Of a DNA stretch of 64,000 nt, positions 45,487-56,404 are shown piece by piece. The notes beneath the pieces were generated by a model. That model was not told the origin of the DNA. It saw only the letters and a program-made list of their open reading frames with translations, and made no database searches. Within the stretch, counting starts at the first letter, position 1. Each line of letters starts with the position of its first letter. The DNA comes from Chytridium lagenaria (Eukaryota > Chytridiomycota > Chytridiomycetes > Chytridiales > Chytridiaceae). A program made the translations under genes and the position numbers. The stretch covers positions 62,001 to 126,000 of the forward strand of contig JAHLKC010000080.1 in the NCBI GenBank assembly GCA_025449115.1, given 5' to 3'.

Positions 45487-46273
45487 CTAGATGCCACCCA
45501 TTGCAAAGAAGATGGCGCCTGCAGCTCCCAGTCCCACCCACACATGGCCGCCTTGGAGTCAACACCAGATCCCGCATTCTTTTTAGTCGTGGTTTGCACA
45601 GCAGGAGCAACGGTACCAGTTACAACCGGGGCTCCAGTCGTTAAGCCAGTAGCGGGAGACGTGGGAGCGGCCGCTGCAGTAGTAGCAGTGGCGGTGGCAA
45701 AAGTTCGGTAGCACCTAATTGGAGGGCAGCCTGGCAGTTGGACGTCACCGCGCCGCTGACAGTCGAGAATAGAGGATCAGCCGAGCAAGCAGAATTGACG
45801 AAGCTGTAAATGATAAAATAACGAGAAACGGTTAACATATGGTTGAGAAGACGACTTGTTGCATTGCCAGCCAGTTTCCAACTTACCAAACTTCGATTTT
45901 CCGGAACTACGTAAATTGATAAGGGAAAAAAGTTATTAATGATTTCAGATAAAAACGACTATGCAGAAACGAAAACGTAAGGAATACTATCTAATGTCAA
46001 CATAGGGACTACAAAAAATAGTTATCCCACTTACCCCTCGACACATGCAAGAGAAGGAAGCAACTTGCGAGAATGACTGACTGGTGCAAGAGGTAGGCAC
46101 ATCTGCAAATGTCACCCCGTTCGCCTCAGTCAACGCATTCTTGATGCACAGTCAAAGACAGCCTGGTTATCACCACAGCGAGCACTGTAAGCAGTTTGCG
46201 TGGTGGTGGTCTGCGCAGAGACGACAGCAGCTGTAGCAAGGATCACCGACGAGACGATGGAGACGATGTGCAT
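45487..46273 (-). CDS. GPI-anchored cysteine-rich secreted protein, copy B
   Basis: Exons 46035-46273, 45887-45906 (20 bases) and 45487-45803. The signal peptide MHIVSIVSSVILATAAVVSA Q is followed by ARCGDNQAVFD, LCIKNALTEANGVTFADVPT, SCTSQSFSQVASFSCMCRG, FRKIEVCFVNSACSADPLFS and VTSNCQAALQLG. A Thr/Ala/Pro stalk precedes a hydrophobic tail, HVWVGLGAAGAIFFAMGGI, with no residues after it: a GPI-attachment signal. Exon 1 has 239 bases where the paralogue has 240; the missing base is a C at about 46151, in the codon for the Leu of DLC. A further one-base change is needed at about 45700 (NQLG to FATATATT) and near 45540. Probable wall or membrane-surface protein; the eight-Cys pattern is CFEM-like but lacks a full CFEM match. 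Confidence 0.75.
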
Positions 46274-46493
46274 GGTTTGAGGGAGGTGGACGGATGGATG
46301 CAAAAAGTATCTGGAGTTTACAGTCTTTCACTGAAGGAAGGGATGACGCCGGTTGGAGGGGCAGTCAAAAATTCAGAGTTTTTTTTCATTTGTTCTTTTT
46401 CTGGAACGAATTGTATTTCACGGTTTTGTGGTGAAGCCGCAACATTCATTTTGTTTGGTGAGCAAAAGAATCATCTAGAGAAACCTTCGCGTC

Positions 46494-46514
46494 CATCAAT
46501 CAATCAATCAATCA
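46494..46514. repeat. (ATCA)n tetranucleotide repeat
   Basis: About five units of ATCA/CAAT in the 3' spacer between the two GPI-anchored genes. Confidence 0.8.
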
Positions 46515-46534
46515 TCACCGTCATCACGGTGAGC

Positions 46535-47225
46535 TCAAAGAGCCGACGCTGCTGCTGCGACGCACACTGCTCCAAACACGCTGATCAAGGCAGAGTGGAG
46601 GGTGCATGAACGCCCTGCCGCGCTTGTCTTGGTGGTCGCCGCTGGTGCGGTAGTTGCGGTCACAACACCAGTAGTGACTGCAACTGAGGGAGAAGAGGCC
46701 GACCCTCCAGTGGTCGTGGCTGTAGCCACAGAACGGGTCGTACTGAATTGCGCCGCGGCGTCACAGTTGCTGTCGCGGCACTGCTGATTGTGATTGCGAA
46801 AGGGTCGGCCGAACAAAGATTGAAGCTGTTGCATAATAAAATGATATTAAATAAACATGACAGGACGACAACAATAAAACGCAGGCTGACTTACCAGTTT
46901 TCAACTTTGCGGTACTGATATTTATCAAAATCACGCAAAACAGGAAAAATGGTGTCAGCTCTGATCAATTCTGATGAAATCTCACCCAAAAACATTGACA
47001 GGTAAATTGCTCAAGCTGCGATGCCGTCTGGCCGATGCAAGCAGTGGGAACATCCGCATAGATAATCAAGCTCGTATCTGTTAGAGCGTTTTTGACGCAA
47101 AGGTCAAAAGTGGCCTGGTTCTGACCACAACTCGCCCGGTAAGAAGGGACGGTGGTTGTGGTCTGTGCCGATGCGAAAGAAGCAACAGCGACGAGAGCAG
47201 CGGAAATGACGGTAAGGGCCTTCAT
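46535..47225 (-). CDS. GPI-anchored cysteine-rich secreted protein, copy A
   Basis: Exons 46986-47225, 46895-46914 (20 bases) and 46535-46825. MKALTVISAALVAVASFASA is the signal peptide; the mature part has ASCGQNQATFDLCVKNALTD, YADVPTACIGQTASQLEQFT and CQCFWYRKVENCFNLCSADP FAI. A Thr/Ala/Ser-rich stalk ends in a GPI signal, LHSALISVFGAVCVAAAASA L. Total coding length is 551 bases, one short of a multiple of three: one base is missing near 46770, between AITISSA and TSNCDAAAQFS. Tandem paralogue of copy B, 261 bases away on the same strand, with the same exon phases and the same 20-base middle exon. Function unknown; surface or wall protein. Confidence 0.78.
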
Positions 47226-47648
47226 GTTCTTCCAGTGAAAAGAAAAATTAAAAATCTTTGAGCTTTAAGTAATGCAATAAAATATTATTCTATTTTCGGA
47301 TTCCCTCGTCCGATTTGAGTTGTAATCGTATCTACGTGTTCCAAAAAATGGGCCCTCTCTCGTCAGATCATTACTACTTCTTCAGACAATCATCGTTTCT
47401 TGGTAACGGGGCAAAAGGGCACCCTGCTAAGAGATTAACGCGTCAATCTCGTTCATCAGTTGATATCGGGCATCACATAAAGAGACTCAGAACCACACAT
47501 CGGGAAACACAGTATCTTGATCCCGCATACAAAGAAGTGAAGGCTGCACCCGAGGGAGGCCACAGGCTTTTTTTGGTAAACATCTTGTTGCGGTCAGGGA
47601 ATTGCAGAAGAGCACAAGAATAACCGAGGATATGCTGGGGACCACAGT
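47226..47648. promoter_or_regulatory. divergent region before the cyclase gene
   Basis: 423 bases between the GPI-anchored copy A (minus) and the cyclase (plus). A plus-strand open stretch (47315-47620, basic, DIGHHIKRLRTTHRETQYLD) may be a first exon of the cyclase or chance; no homology recognised. Confidence 0.35.
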
Positions 47649-50600
47649 ATGAGTCAAAATGAGATTCAGGCATTGTTAGCCGTTACATTCTTGATACGTC
47701 AAGAAGCCCGACAAAGCGTAAAGAGGTCATTGAAACATTGGACTCTGGAAAACCACATTGTAAAATAGTCAACGCTGCTGTGGCTTTGATCGATATCTCG
47801 GGATTCACGGCTTTAACGGCTGAACTTGTAGTGACCTCACGTCGATCACTTGCTGGAAATAGACTGATGGTAATTTACATAGGCAAAGAGAGGAAAGATA
47901 TCGTCCGAGCTTATCACTCAAACAGTGTGCGAGTACTTGAGTGACATTATTACTGTAGTGTGGACTTACCAAGGAGACATAGTCAAATTTCTTGGTATGT
48001 TTATCTTTTCTTCAGCGAATCTGATCTTTGCTCCCTATAGGCGACGCCCTTTTAATTTGTTTTGATGAAAGCAAAAACGAGGATGTTACCAATGAGAGCT
48101 TTAGGGTGTCAGGTATGTTTCACCCTCGTCCTTTCATCGTTGCTCATCCACCAATATCAGCCTACAAAGCTGTCGCCTGTGCTGCGGACGTTATGATTAA
48201 ATGCGGCACTAAGCCCATTGAACTCCCAAACTATGACTCTTCACCAACGTCTGCAATAACAACGATCCAACTCAAGCTTCATATTGCGGTGGGAGCAGGC
48301 TCAGTGACCCATGTGATCATCGGATCGCCGTTAAAAACAGGACGATGCGACTATTGCATATCTGGAGAATGCTTGCAGGATATCGGGGATATACTGGGAG
48401 AAACACTTCCAGGTATTTTTGCGATAAAAGTAAGAAAGACTGATGCAAAGAAAAAGGCGAGATGAGCATCACAGCATCTAATTCGAAACATCACAACATT
48501 CAGCAGCCCACCAACCTGGCTGTTCAACGAAACGCAAGCCCGTCTCGTTCCTGAAACAAACGGTCTTATTTTCACCCAAACCGCTACCGAAACTGTCCGT
48601 TCCATTTCCTCTAAAAACATCCAAAACCTCCATCTAAAGCTCGATAAAGTTAAAGGCTCTAAAGAATCCTCACTCGCTTCAGCGGATTTCATGGATGACA
48701 CTTTGAACGTGTTGACGTTTTGTAAAATGTTTGTAAATCAGAGTCTTGTATGGAAACTGGAGCAGGAGCAATTAATGACGGAAGGAGCTGGACAGAAACC
48801 GGGGATGATCCATCGAACTTCGGTTTTCAGGAAGAGTATATTTTTTGCCGAGTGGGATGTGTCTGTTGCAGTATGACAGGAGTGGGGATGCGATTGCGGT
48901 CACGCCGAAATTTCAGATGAAAACAAGAATCTCTGGTGGGTAAGGTTCGCTTAAAGTAAATACTAAAATGTAATTTTTTGTAGAGTTTCGATGTCTTTCC
49001 ATCATGTTCATCAAGCTCAACTTTCCCTACGATCCTCAAAAAGCACAAACGATTTTTGTAAAAGTGGACGAAATCCTTGCCGAATGTGCGGCTACATTCA
49101 ACAGTTTTTGGTACACAACTTTTCTTCTCTTAAATCCTTGCCTAATTCTCTCTCTATTTATATAGTCGACGATAAAGGCCAAACCGTACTCTCCATCTTC
49201 GGTCTCCACCTCGCACTCACGAAAACAACGCCACGTTTGCCTTAAAGCCGCAACTCTCGTCTCCGCATTTCTCCAAAAGGCTGGAATAACCCCCGCAACC
49301 CTTGCGTAACCACCAACGAAATCCTTTACAGTACTCTTGGAAACTCTCTCCGTAGTGAAGCTAGCATCCTCGGGGACGTCGTGAACCTCGCAGCGCGTAT
49401 CATGTGTTTATCGGCGGACCAAATAAGTGACGACGAAGCTGTTGTGGTGTTATGCGATAATACAACACGAGAAGCCACTTCCGATGTCTTTCCGGCCAAA
49501 ATGATGGGGACGTTCAAGTTTAAAGGAATGAAGGAGGAAGTAAAAGTCTGGAAAGTGGATGCGGGGCAACATGAACGGAAGAAAAAAGAATCAGAGTATA
49601 TTTCTCAATCTCAATCATTTCTTGTGGGATACACGGAAGAAAGAGAGCAGGTGCGTTTCTTACTTTTTGGTGGCTCACATTGTAGCTTCGGGTGTGCATA
49701 GACGATTGGCATTTCTTTGGAAAACGTGCGACTGCAATCATAGAAGCTTCGAGTGGAATGGGGAAATCAAGCCTCCTGAACTTCGGCCTTCAAGTTGCGC
49801 GCAATTACGAAGATATCTGGTTATGGTAAGGACTAATGAAACCCCATTTTTCTTTTAGTTAAACTGGTTTTCTTGTAGCCAAAGTGAAGGTAGCGAAATC
49901 GATCAGTCCACACCAGTACGTTAATCTCTATATATTTTTTATTTACGCACAGCGTATGTGTTACTAATACCCAAAAAGTATTTCGCATTCCAAACCATTA
50001 TCCCTAGACTTCTTGATCTTTCCGAACAACTCTTCTTCGATACATCCATCCAACGTTCTCGCTCCTTCTCACAACCCGAAGATGTCGAAAACACCTCTTT
50101 CTTTAGTCTCACCAAAATGACCCAAACCCGGAACGACAAACGCCGAGGAAGCGTCGTCAGCGGCGCATCGCGAGACTTTGGCATCACGTCACAACACCAG
50201 GACTCGATTCGAAGGGATAATGCATCGATACTCTCAGGAGCTCCTCCTATGATACGCATCGAAGGGGACGAGGAGGGTGTTATTCAAGAAGAAAGCCGAC
50301 GACGGAGCATCGGTGAAGCTGTTACTTCGATGCTATCAGATGAAGATGGATCGGATTCACAGCCGACTACGGGGAGGCGAAACTTGACGCTTCGAAGCCG
50401 AATCACTAGTCGTCGAAGGTTTGGTTCAGTAAATTCAGGTGCGGAACTTTGCTGTTTTTCTCCTGCTAACCCTGTGCAGCTAGTAACACCCATGAAATAT
50501 CGCGCGGTTCGATTGCGATATCCAGTCACATCAAAAGAATTCTTAATATTATAAATGCCATGAACGAGCCGTCAGATACAGCGCCTCTTTTAAATTTGAT

Positions 50601-53487
50601 TCTGCCGTGGTTGAATATGCCGGAAACGCCGCGAACCATGCACATGAATCCACAGGTAAGTTTCCTGGTTCATGGGTTTTCCCTATTAATATCTATTAAC
50701 ACATTTGAACTAAAGGCGAAGAAGGAGCTGTTGAAATCGTTGATAGTCAAGATATTACTAAAGCTTCTGAACGAGCGAAACTCGCGTTTACATTCGACGA
50801 CCTTCAGGTAAGCATGGAGATATATTTGCTGTTAACAATAATTACAAGTGGTTTGATTCTGCATCATTGGAAATCGTTCAGATGATCGTGAGATCTTGCC
50901 CAAAGGTGCGACTTTTTTTATTTTCTTCCGTCTTGTGCTTACAAAGTTATGTAGGTCCTCTGTATACTAGTGACTCGGCCTATCGAAGATATAATCTCGT
51001 TGGAATCGGCCGAATTTGCAAACTTCCCTACGTCATCCACCTTCCTCTTCGCGGATTCTCCATAGAGGAAACTCAAGAGTATTTGTAAGCTAGATTTTTT
51101 TATTGAATATTTACAAAGGAAAAGGTTTGGCGATTTCGCGATAAAGGAGTTCAATCCATAGACCAATCTCTCCTCTCCGAATTTTACAAACGTAGTGGTG
51201 GTTGCCCCTTATTTTCTGACCAAGCGGCCGAAACACTCATAGCCGCATTCAACGAACGCCTTCAGGTGAGCCCAGTCGGGGCGTTGGAGACCAATTACGA
51301 CTTGGTTGATTACGAGGCGCTTTTAATTAAAAAGCGTTGACGCGGCCATCGCTAGTACTTTTGATCAACTCAACCCAACTTTCCAGTCTTTGCTTCGAGT
51401 TGCGGCTGTGTTTGGACAGTACTTTGAGTTAGACGCTGTTGCGGGAGGTTATGGAGGCGGATGTTGAGGTGGAGGATTTGAGAAATTGGATTGAGGAGCA
51501 TGATAAATTCTCTTATTTGAAGCCACATGGGAAACGCAGACGAACTGGGCAATGAGAATGAATACATGTTTCGGCATGTCATGATTCAAAGGTAGAAATT
51601 CTGTTTCATGATGTATCGCTGATGATAAATAGTGCGATATACAACGCTCTGCCTTTTTTAAATCGCGAAGAATGTCATTTCCGGATTGTGGAGCTGTACG
51701 AGTCCATTCTAGGCTACGACAACCAACCCAAAATATTGCCTATGTTGACTTATCATGCGCTACGAACATCTGATAAACTGCGAAAGATCAAGTATCTTGA
51801 CGAAGTTTCATCGTTTTTACATAGGCCAATATCTTCTTCAAGGTTAGTCAGCATATTCTGCAATTAGTAATCCTTAAAAACAGAGGCGGCTCTATCGTTG
51901 AAGACGGTGTTGTCTATAGCGGACACCGACGTCGAGATCAAAGCCAATACCTTACGCATGAGTAAATGGTGGTCCCTTCTAGCATTTGCGCAAGTGTATC
52001 TTCGTCAATATAAGCGGGTCGTGAAGCAGGTCTTACGGCGCTCAAGCTCATAGGAGTGGATTGGCCAAAAACGCCAGCGGAATACATCAAACAAACGAAA
52101 GAAGAAGCGACACGACTTGTTCGACTTTGGTTAGCGACAGTGGGTGGACGGTTGCCGACGTATCACCGGTTACCGGAAGTGTTTAGAGAGAAAACGGATA
52201 TTGTGTTGAGGGTTTTACCGGTGTTTAGGGAGATTGTGGCGTATGACCCGACGTTACCGGCAAAGCGAACAGCCGTTGATTGCAAACATGTACATCAACG
52301 CATCGATCACGATAGCTGCAAAGGGTGGAGTGGATGAATTTATCAAGGCGTTGGTGAGAAAAGCACAAGTACATCGTAAGTGCTTTTAAAATTTCATATT
52401 CTTACAGTAATCTTATTATAAAATAGTTTGCGGTGGGGAAACTGCAAAGTTCTGGTTTTTTTTTGAACAAGGCAATACCCATGTTACCAAAAGTGAAACT
52501 AGAATCTCACGTCACTTTTTTTGTGATGGGTGTATCAGTTATTATCGCGGAGATTACGAGGAAACCATTATGTACTGGGAAAGAGCAATAAGGTAGGATA
52601 GACCGCATAATTCATTAACTGATGGTCATATGCAGTAATGCTGATAATGTCGGTGACCACGGGTCTTTCCGCCTATACACTCCTATATTATGGCGGCCTA
52701 TACCAGCGCTGGAAAAGGTGATCAGGCCATTAAGATCTACGATGATCAGATGGAGGCAGCGATAGGGGCAGAGGATTTAGTCACCCAAGTGATTATTCTG
52801 TCAAATCATCTACATATGTGCTCTTACTACCTCAGGGATACAGGAGAGGTCGCAGGGCATCTTAAAAAGTATGAACATATTTTGGGTATTTTGGCGCCGT
52901 ATCGCCGTCTCGCCATGCTGTCGGCAACACTATTTCATATCCGTTGCGGGGATTTCGAGAATGCCTACGCGGTTATTGAAGGGTTTGCAGTGGCATCGGA
53001 GAAAATGTTGGCAAACCAGATTGTCCCGCTTATGGTAGGTTCTTAATGTAGTCTGTAGTTATAACACGATTAGATCTTTGCACATAGCTCCATTGGTGCT
53101 ATTTTACTGATAACGGAATGGAAGGACGCAGACAAGGTCAAACTTGAAGCTACTTTTAAGAACCTTTTCACGCGCACAAAGGCCATTTGGTCAAGGGTCA
53201 CCCTGCCCGGAAAGTTTGCATGTCAGCTCATCGAGGCGGCGATGCTGCTGGTTGTTGGTAAAAAAAAGGAGGCTGTCAAGGTTCTACGTAACGGATTGAG
53301 CCACAACACTTCTCCAAAAAATGCCGGAATCTTTGCCGCGTTTCATTCCGTGGTCATAGCCAGATTCTCTACAAATCCAGCGGAACGCGATAAATATTCA
53401 CAGGCTGCCTTGGGCTTGCTGGACAAGTACAAGCTTGCGGGGTTTGCAGAGTGGATGGAGGGGAAGCCCTATGTCAAAATGAGATAG
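47649..53487 (+). CDS. soluble-type (ADCY10-like) adenylyl cyclase
   Basis: Many exons. Cyclase domain 1: IVSRYILDT, then NAAVALIDISGFTALTAELV with the first metal Asp, and GDIVKFLGDALLICFDESK with the second Asp and conserved Lys, then LHIAVGAGSVTHVIIGSPLK. Cyclase domain 2: CLSIMFIKLNFPYD, VDDKGQTVLSIFGL, NEILYSTLGNSLRSEASILG and DVVNLAARIMCLSAD. Next an AAA-type NTPase with Walker A ASSGMGKSSLLNFGLQVARN near 49765 and Walker B FDDLQWFDSASLEIVQMI near 50800-50890. A helical repeat tail runs from NPTFQSLLRVAAVFGQYFEL to LDKYKLAGFAEWMEGKPYVK. This order is that of animal soluble adenylyl cyclase, which makes cAMP and is activated by bicarbonate and calcium. Shifts occur near 48475, 49730, 51440, 52275 and 52640, and the 5' end is uncertain. 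It lies 151 bases before membrane copy 2, same strand. Confidence 0.85.
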
Positions 53488-53638
53488 ATTAACAAGGATG
53501 CTCGAGGCCGCTTGCTGGTAAAGTGATCTCCAAAAATGTTAATCCGGAACGATAAGACCGCAGAAAAAGGTTAAAGAGATTGTAATAAAGATTGACGAAA
53601 ATGAGACTTTAACTTATGTGAGCCATTGCATTATCGTC

Positions 53639-55991
53639 ATGCAGGCGTCGGAAGAGTCCGTCGGTGCTGTACCAAATACGAAAATAGGGGTATAGCTGTG
53701 GACTCAAATGACACGTTTGTGGCAGCGCCCCGATCGCCTTCGCGATGGGTGACGCTGGCTTTGAGTGAAGGGCACCTCGCAAAAGATAGGGAACGACTAG
53801 AATCCATCACACCGACGATAGTGCTGGATGGATCTAATGTCGATCTGGATCATAGAGACGGAGGGGGCCGATTGGAACGAAAAACATCACTTAAAGGGGT
53901 GGACCGGGGCCAGTCTATGATGGATGGCAATTACACTTCGATTATTAAGATTCGGCCTGTTACTATGAGGCGTTCCCCAAACAAAGTTGGAGTATCGCCA
54001 ATATCCGCAGCCTTACAAGAACACTTTGACAGTCACCCCATCAACGCCTGGCTGGCCAGGTTTGTGGAAAAGGATACCGAGTTAGAGTTTTTGGTATTTG
54101 CCGATCGCTTCATGTGCTTTCTAACTTCAGGTTCAGTTAAGCCATAATTGCAGTGCGTTGAAGGCGAACCAAAAATTGGTGCTAATGGGGATTCTGGGAC
54201 TGTTCCTCTATTCTGGCGGAAGTGCGGCCATGACTGGAGTGTATTTCGGTTTTTACAAATTTGGTCAACTGAACAAACTGACGCTGTTGCAGATACTTAC
54301 TTATCGGCCATACAAGTGGCGATTGGAATAATTGCGCTTGTTGCAACATATTTGACTCCAAAGCCGATTGTGGTAGCATCCCATCATTATACTATGACGA
54401 TATTTGTCGTAATTCTCTATGCGCCAACATTTATTGGCTCTATTACTTCAACGCGCGAAAAGTAGGTGCTCTTTGGCTAGCGTTGAATTGATGGTCCACT
54501 TCTTTAGTCTGTTTCAGAGAACTTTACAGAGTTTCGAATATTCATCTATGCAACTTCCACGCTTATGCTGTATATTGCATCCACCATTGTTCAACAACCG
54601 TAAGATTTTGCCTTGGTGTCTTCTTATCGTTTTTCAGCTTGGTGTCTGCCTTTCTTTTAACAGTGTACATGATTTTAGCTCCATGGTACAGCAATTTGCT
54701 TTTCCAGTCATTAACTAAGCAAACGCAGGATAACAGTGACTATCGGAACAGGGTCGACGAATCCGTAGAATTTATAGCTATGCCCGCTTTGTACGCCATA
54801 TGTATTTACACACTCAAAACATTGCTAAATGACATAGCTGTTTTTGTTGCCTCATGACTACCCGAGATCGCGAAATCAAGCTTCGAAACATATATCTAAT
54901 GGAGAAGCTCATTTCAACAAACTTCGGAATATCGCTTGAAGACATTCAGGGAATGTCCACCTCCGACATATTATCCAACACACGCTTCAACGGATTAGTC
55001 AACAACTTCTCCACCCAAACTTTTGGGACTGACATGATAATTAAACCTTCGAGCCGCTGGTCTCGGTTCAAGAGATGGGTCAAAAAGGACGTACTAGTTT
55101 GGTGGGAGAATGAATTGCTGCAGAGCAATTACCTTGTCTGGAGACAGGCTACGTTTTTGTTTCATCTTCGTACAAATTTTTGCATACTTGCCTTCTTTGA
55201 TCTTTACTCTTCTTTTATTAATCCGCTGGGGTTCGTTTGGTTTTTATATCGTTGAACTTACAAGGTTTTAGCTTTTGCAAACTTAGAGAATTGTATGTCG
55301 TCTCTCCGTCCCTGTGCGGCGAAAAAGGTCATCTGTTAAGGAACTTAAGGCTGGCACTTTCACCAGCCTTGATGGTTGCCTTTGCTTTGTCCTTTGTTAA
55401 GGCTATCTCAAACTCATCGAAAGCAAGCCAGCTACTACTGGTAGTCACTTTTAGTTTACGTGGGCTGGTAAGTCATTTCCGTAGGTTAATCATTTGCGTT
55501 ATACTAAAGTATTGTCTATACTCACAACGCTATGAAGGTCCTACAGTAAGTCTTTACTTCTCAGACGCTTTGTATAAACAAATGATGTAGGGCAATGTAT
55601 GGATTAATTATGAAATGGGACCGACTAGACGAGACGAATTATTTGATTTTATCGTAAGTGCTTAAAAACGACTTGATTTCACTTTGTTTCCGCGTTCTTT
55701 TTTTTCAGATTACTCTTCTGATCTTTTTATTTCCTTATTAGGACCCTAATAGCTCAATACTTTGTCTCCTGCGGCTCTTCACTTTTGTTAATGGAAATGT
55801 ACTTTCTCCAATGCCTAATCCTCATAATCGGTTCCGTCGTCATGCTATTGGCAACCCGAGTAGCCCTTATTTTGCTCATTCTGCTACTTACGATAGCCAC
55901 GCTTATGGCTGCAACTTACAACATTCAGATGGAGAAAAACGAGCATCGCTTTTTTGCTCTGTGGGAGGTGCTATGCGGGCAACCGAAATGA
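53639..55991 (+). CDS. multipass membrane protein, unknown family, copy 2
   Basis: Plus strand, starting MQASEESVGAVPNTKIG at 53639 and ending MEKNEHRFFALWEVLCGQPK. Shared family blocks: VSPISAALQEHFDSHPINAW LARFVEKDTELEFL; ALKANQKLVLMGILGLFLYS with GVYFGF; ADTYLSAIQVAIGIIALVAT; TMTIFVVILYAPTFIGS; a cytosolic loop MTTRDREIKLRNIYLMEKLI STNFGISLEDI; RWSRFKRWVKKDVLVWWENE; YLVWRQATFLFHLRTNFCIL AFFDLYSSFI; LRGL; and the end motif. I count about nine or ten hydrophobic segments. Frame changes near 53690 and 54535. It follows the cyclase gene with a 151-base spacer and precedes copy 3. No family or enzyme domain is recognised; it could be a receptor, channel or cyclase partner. Confidence 0.7.
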
Positions 55992-56404
55992 TTGACCAGA
56001 TGAAGACCAGATGAAGGCATTCCGCTTCGATTGCGGGGGGAATACTTTACCTTTTCAATGTAAATTGTTTAACGTAAATAGATACCCATAGTAGTAGTAA
56101 GTTTATCAAGCGTGCTCTCGGAGTCCGCTCTTCTGACTTTGACCGAAATCTCAACTTGCTTATTTTATTTGCAGCGACTCCTCTTGCTCATTCTTCTTCA
56201 TTTATTTTAAATCTACCTACGAGGCCACGCACTGTAATAGAAAGTCCAATGTAATTCACCATTTTCGTAGGAAACATTTATCGGCGTAAGTACTAGTTCC
56301 GTGGGTTTCTGGACACCGAAAATCTTGTAAATCCTGTATACTTCCCAAAGAAAGTCATAGAGTGATGTAGTGCTCGGTGACATATCTCTTCCGAATCTAT
56401 CAAG
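55992..56404. other. spacer between membrane copies 2 and 3
   Basis: 413 bases, AT-rich, no gene recognised. Carries the 3' end of copy 2 and the promoter of copy 3. Confidence 0.4.

Noticed and set aside
46196..46609. 137-codon plus-strand frame
   Set aside because: Overlaps the signal peptide region of the GPI-anchored copy B on the other strand and starts at a non-ATG codon.
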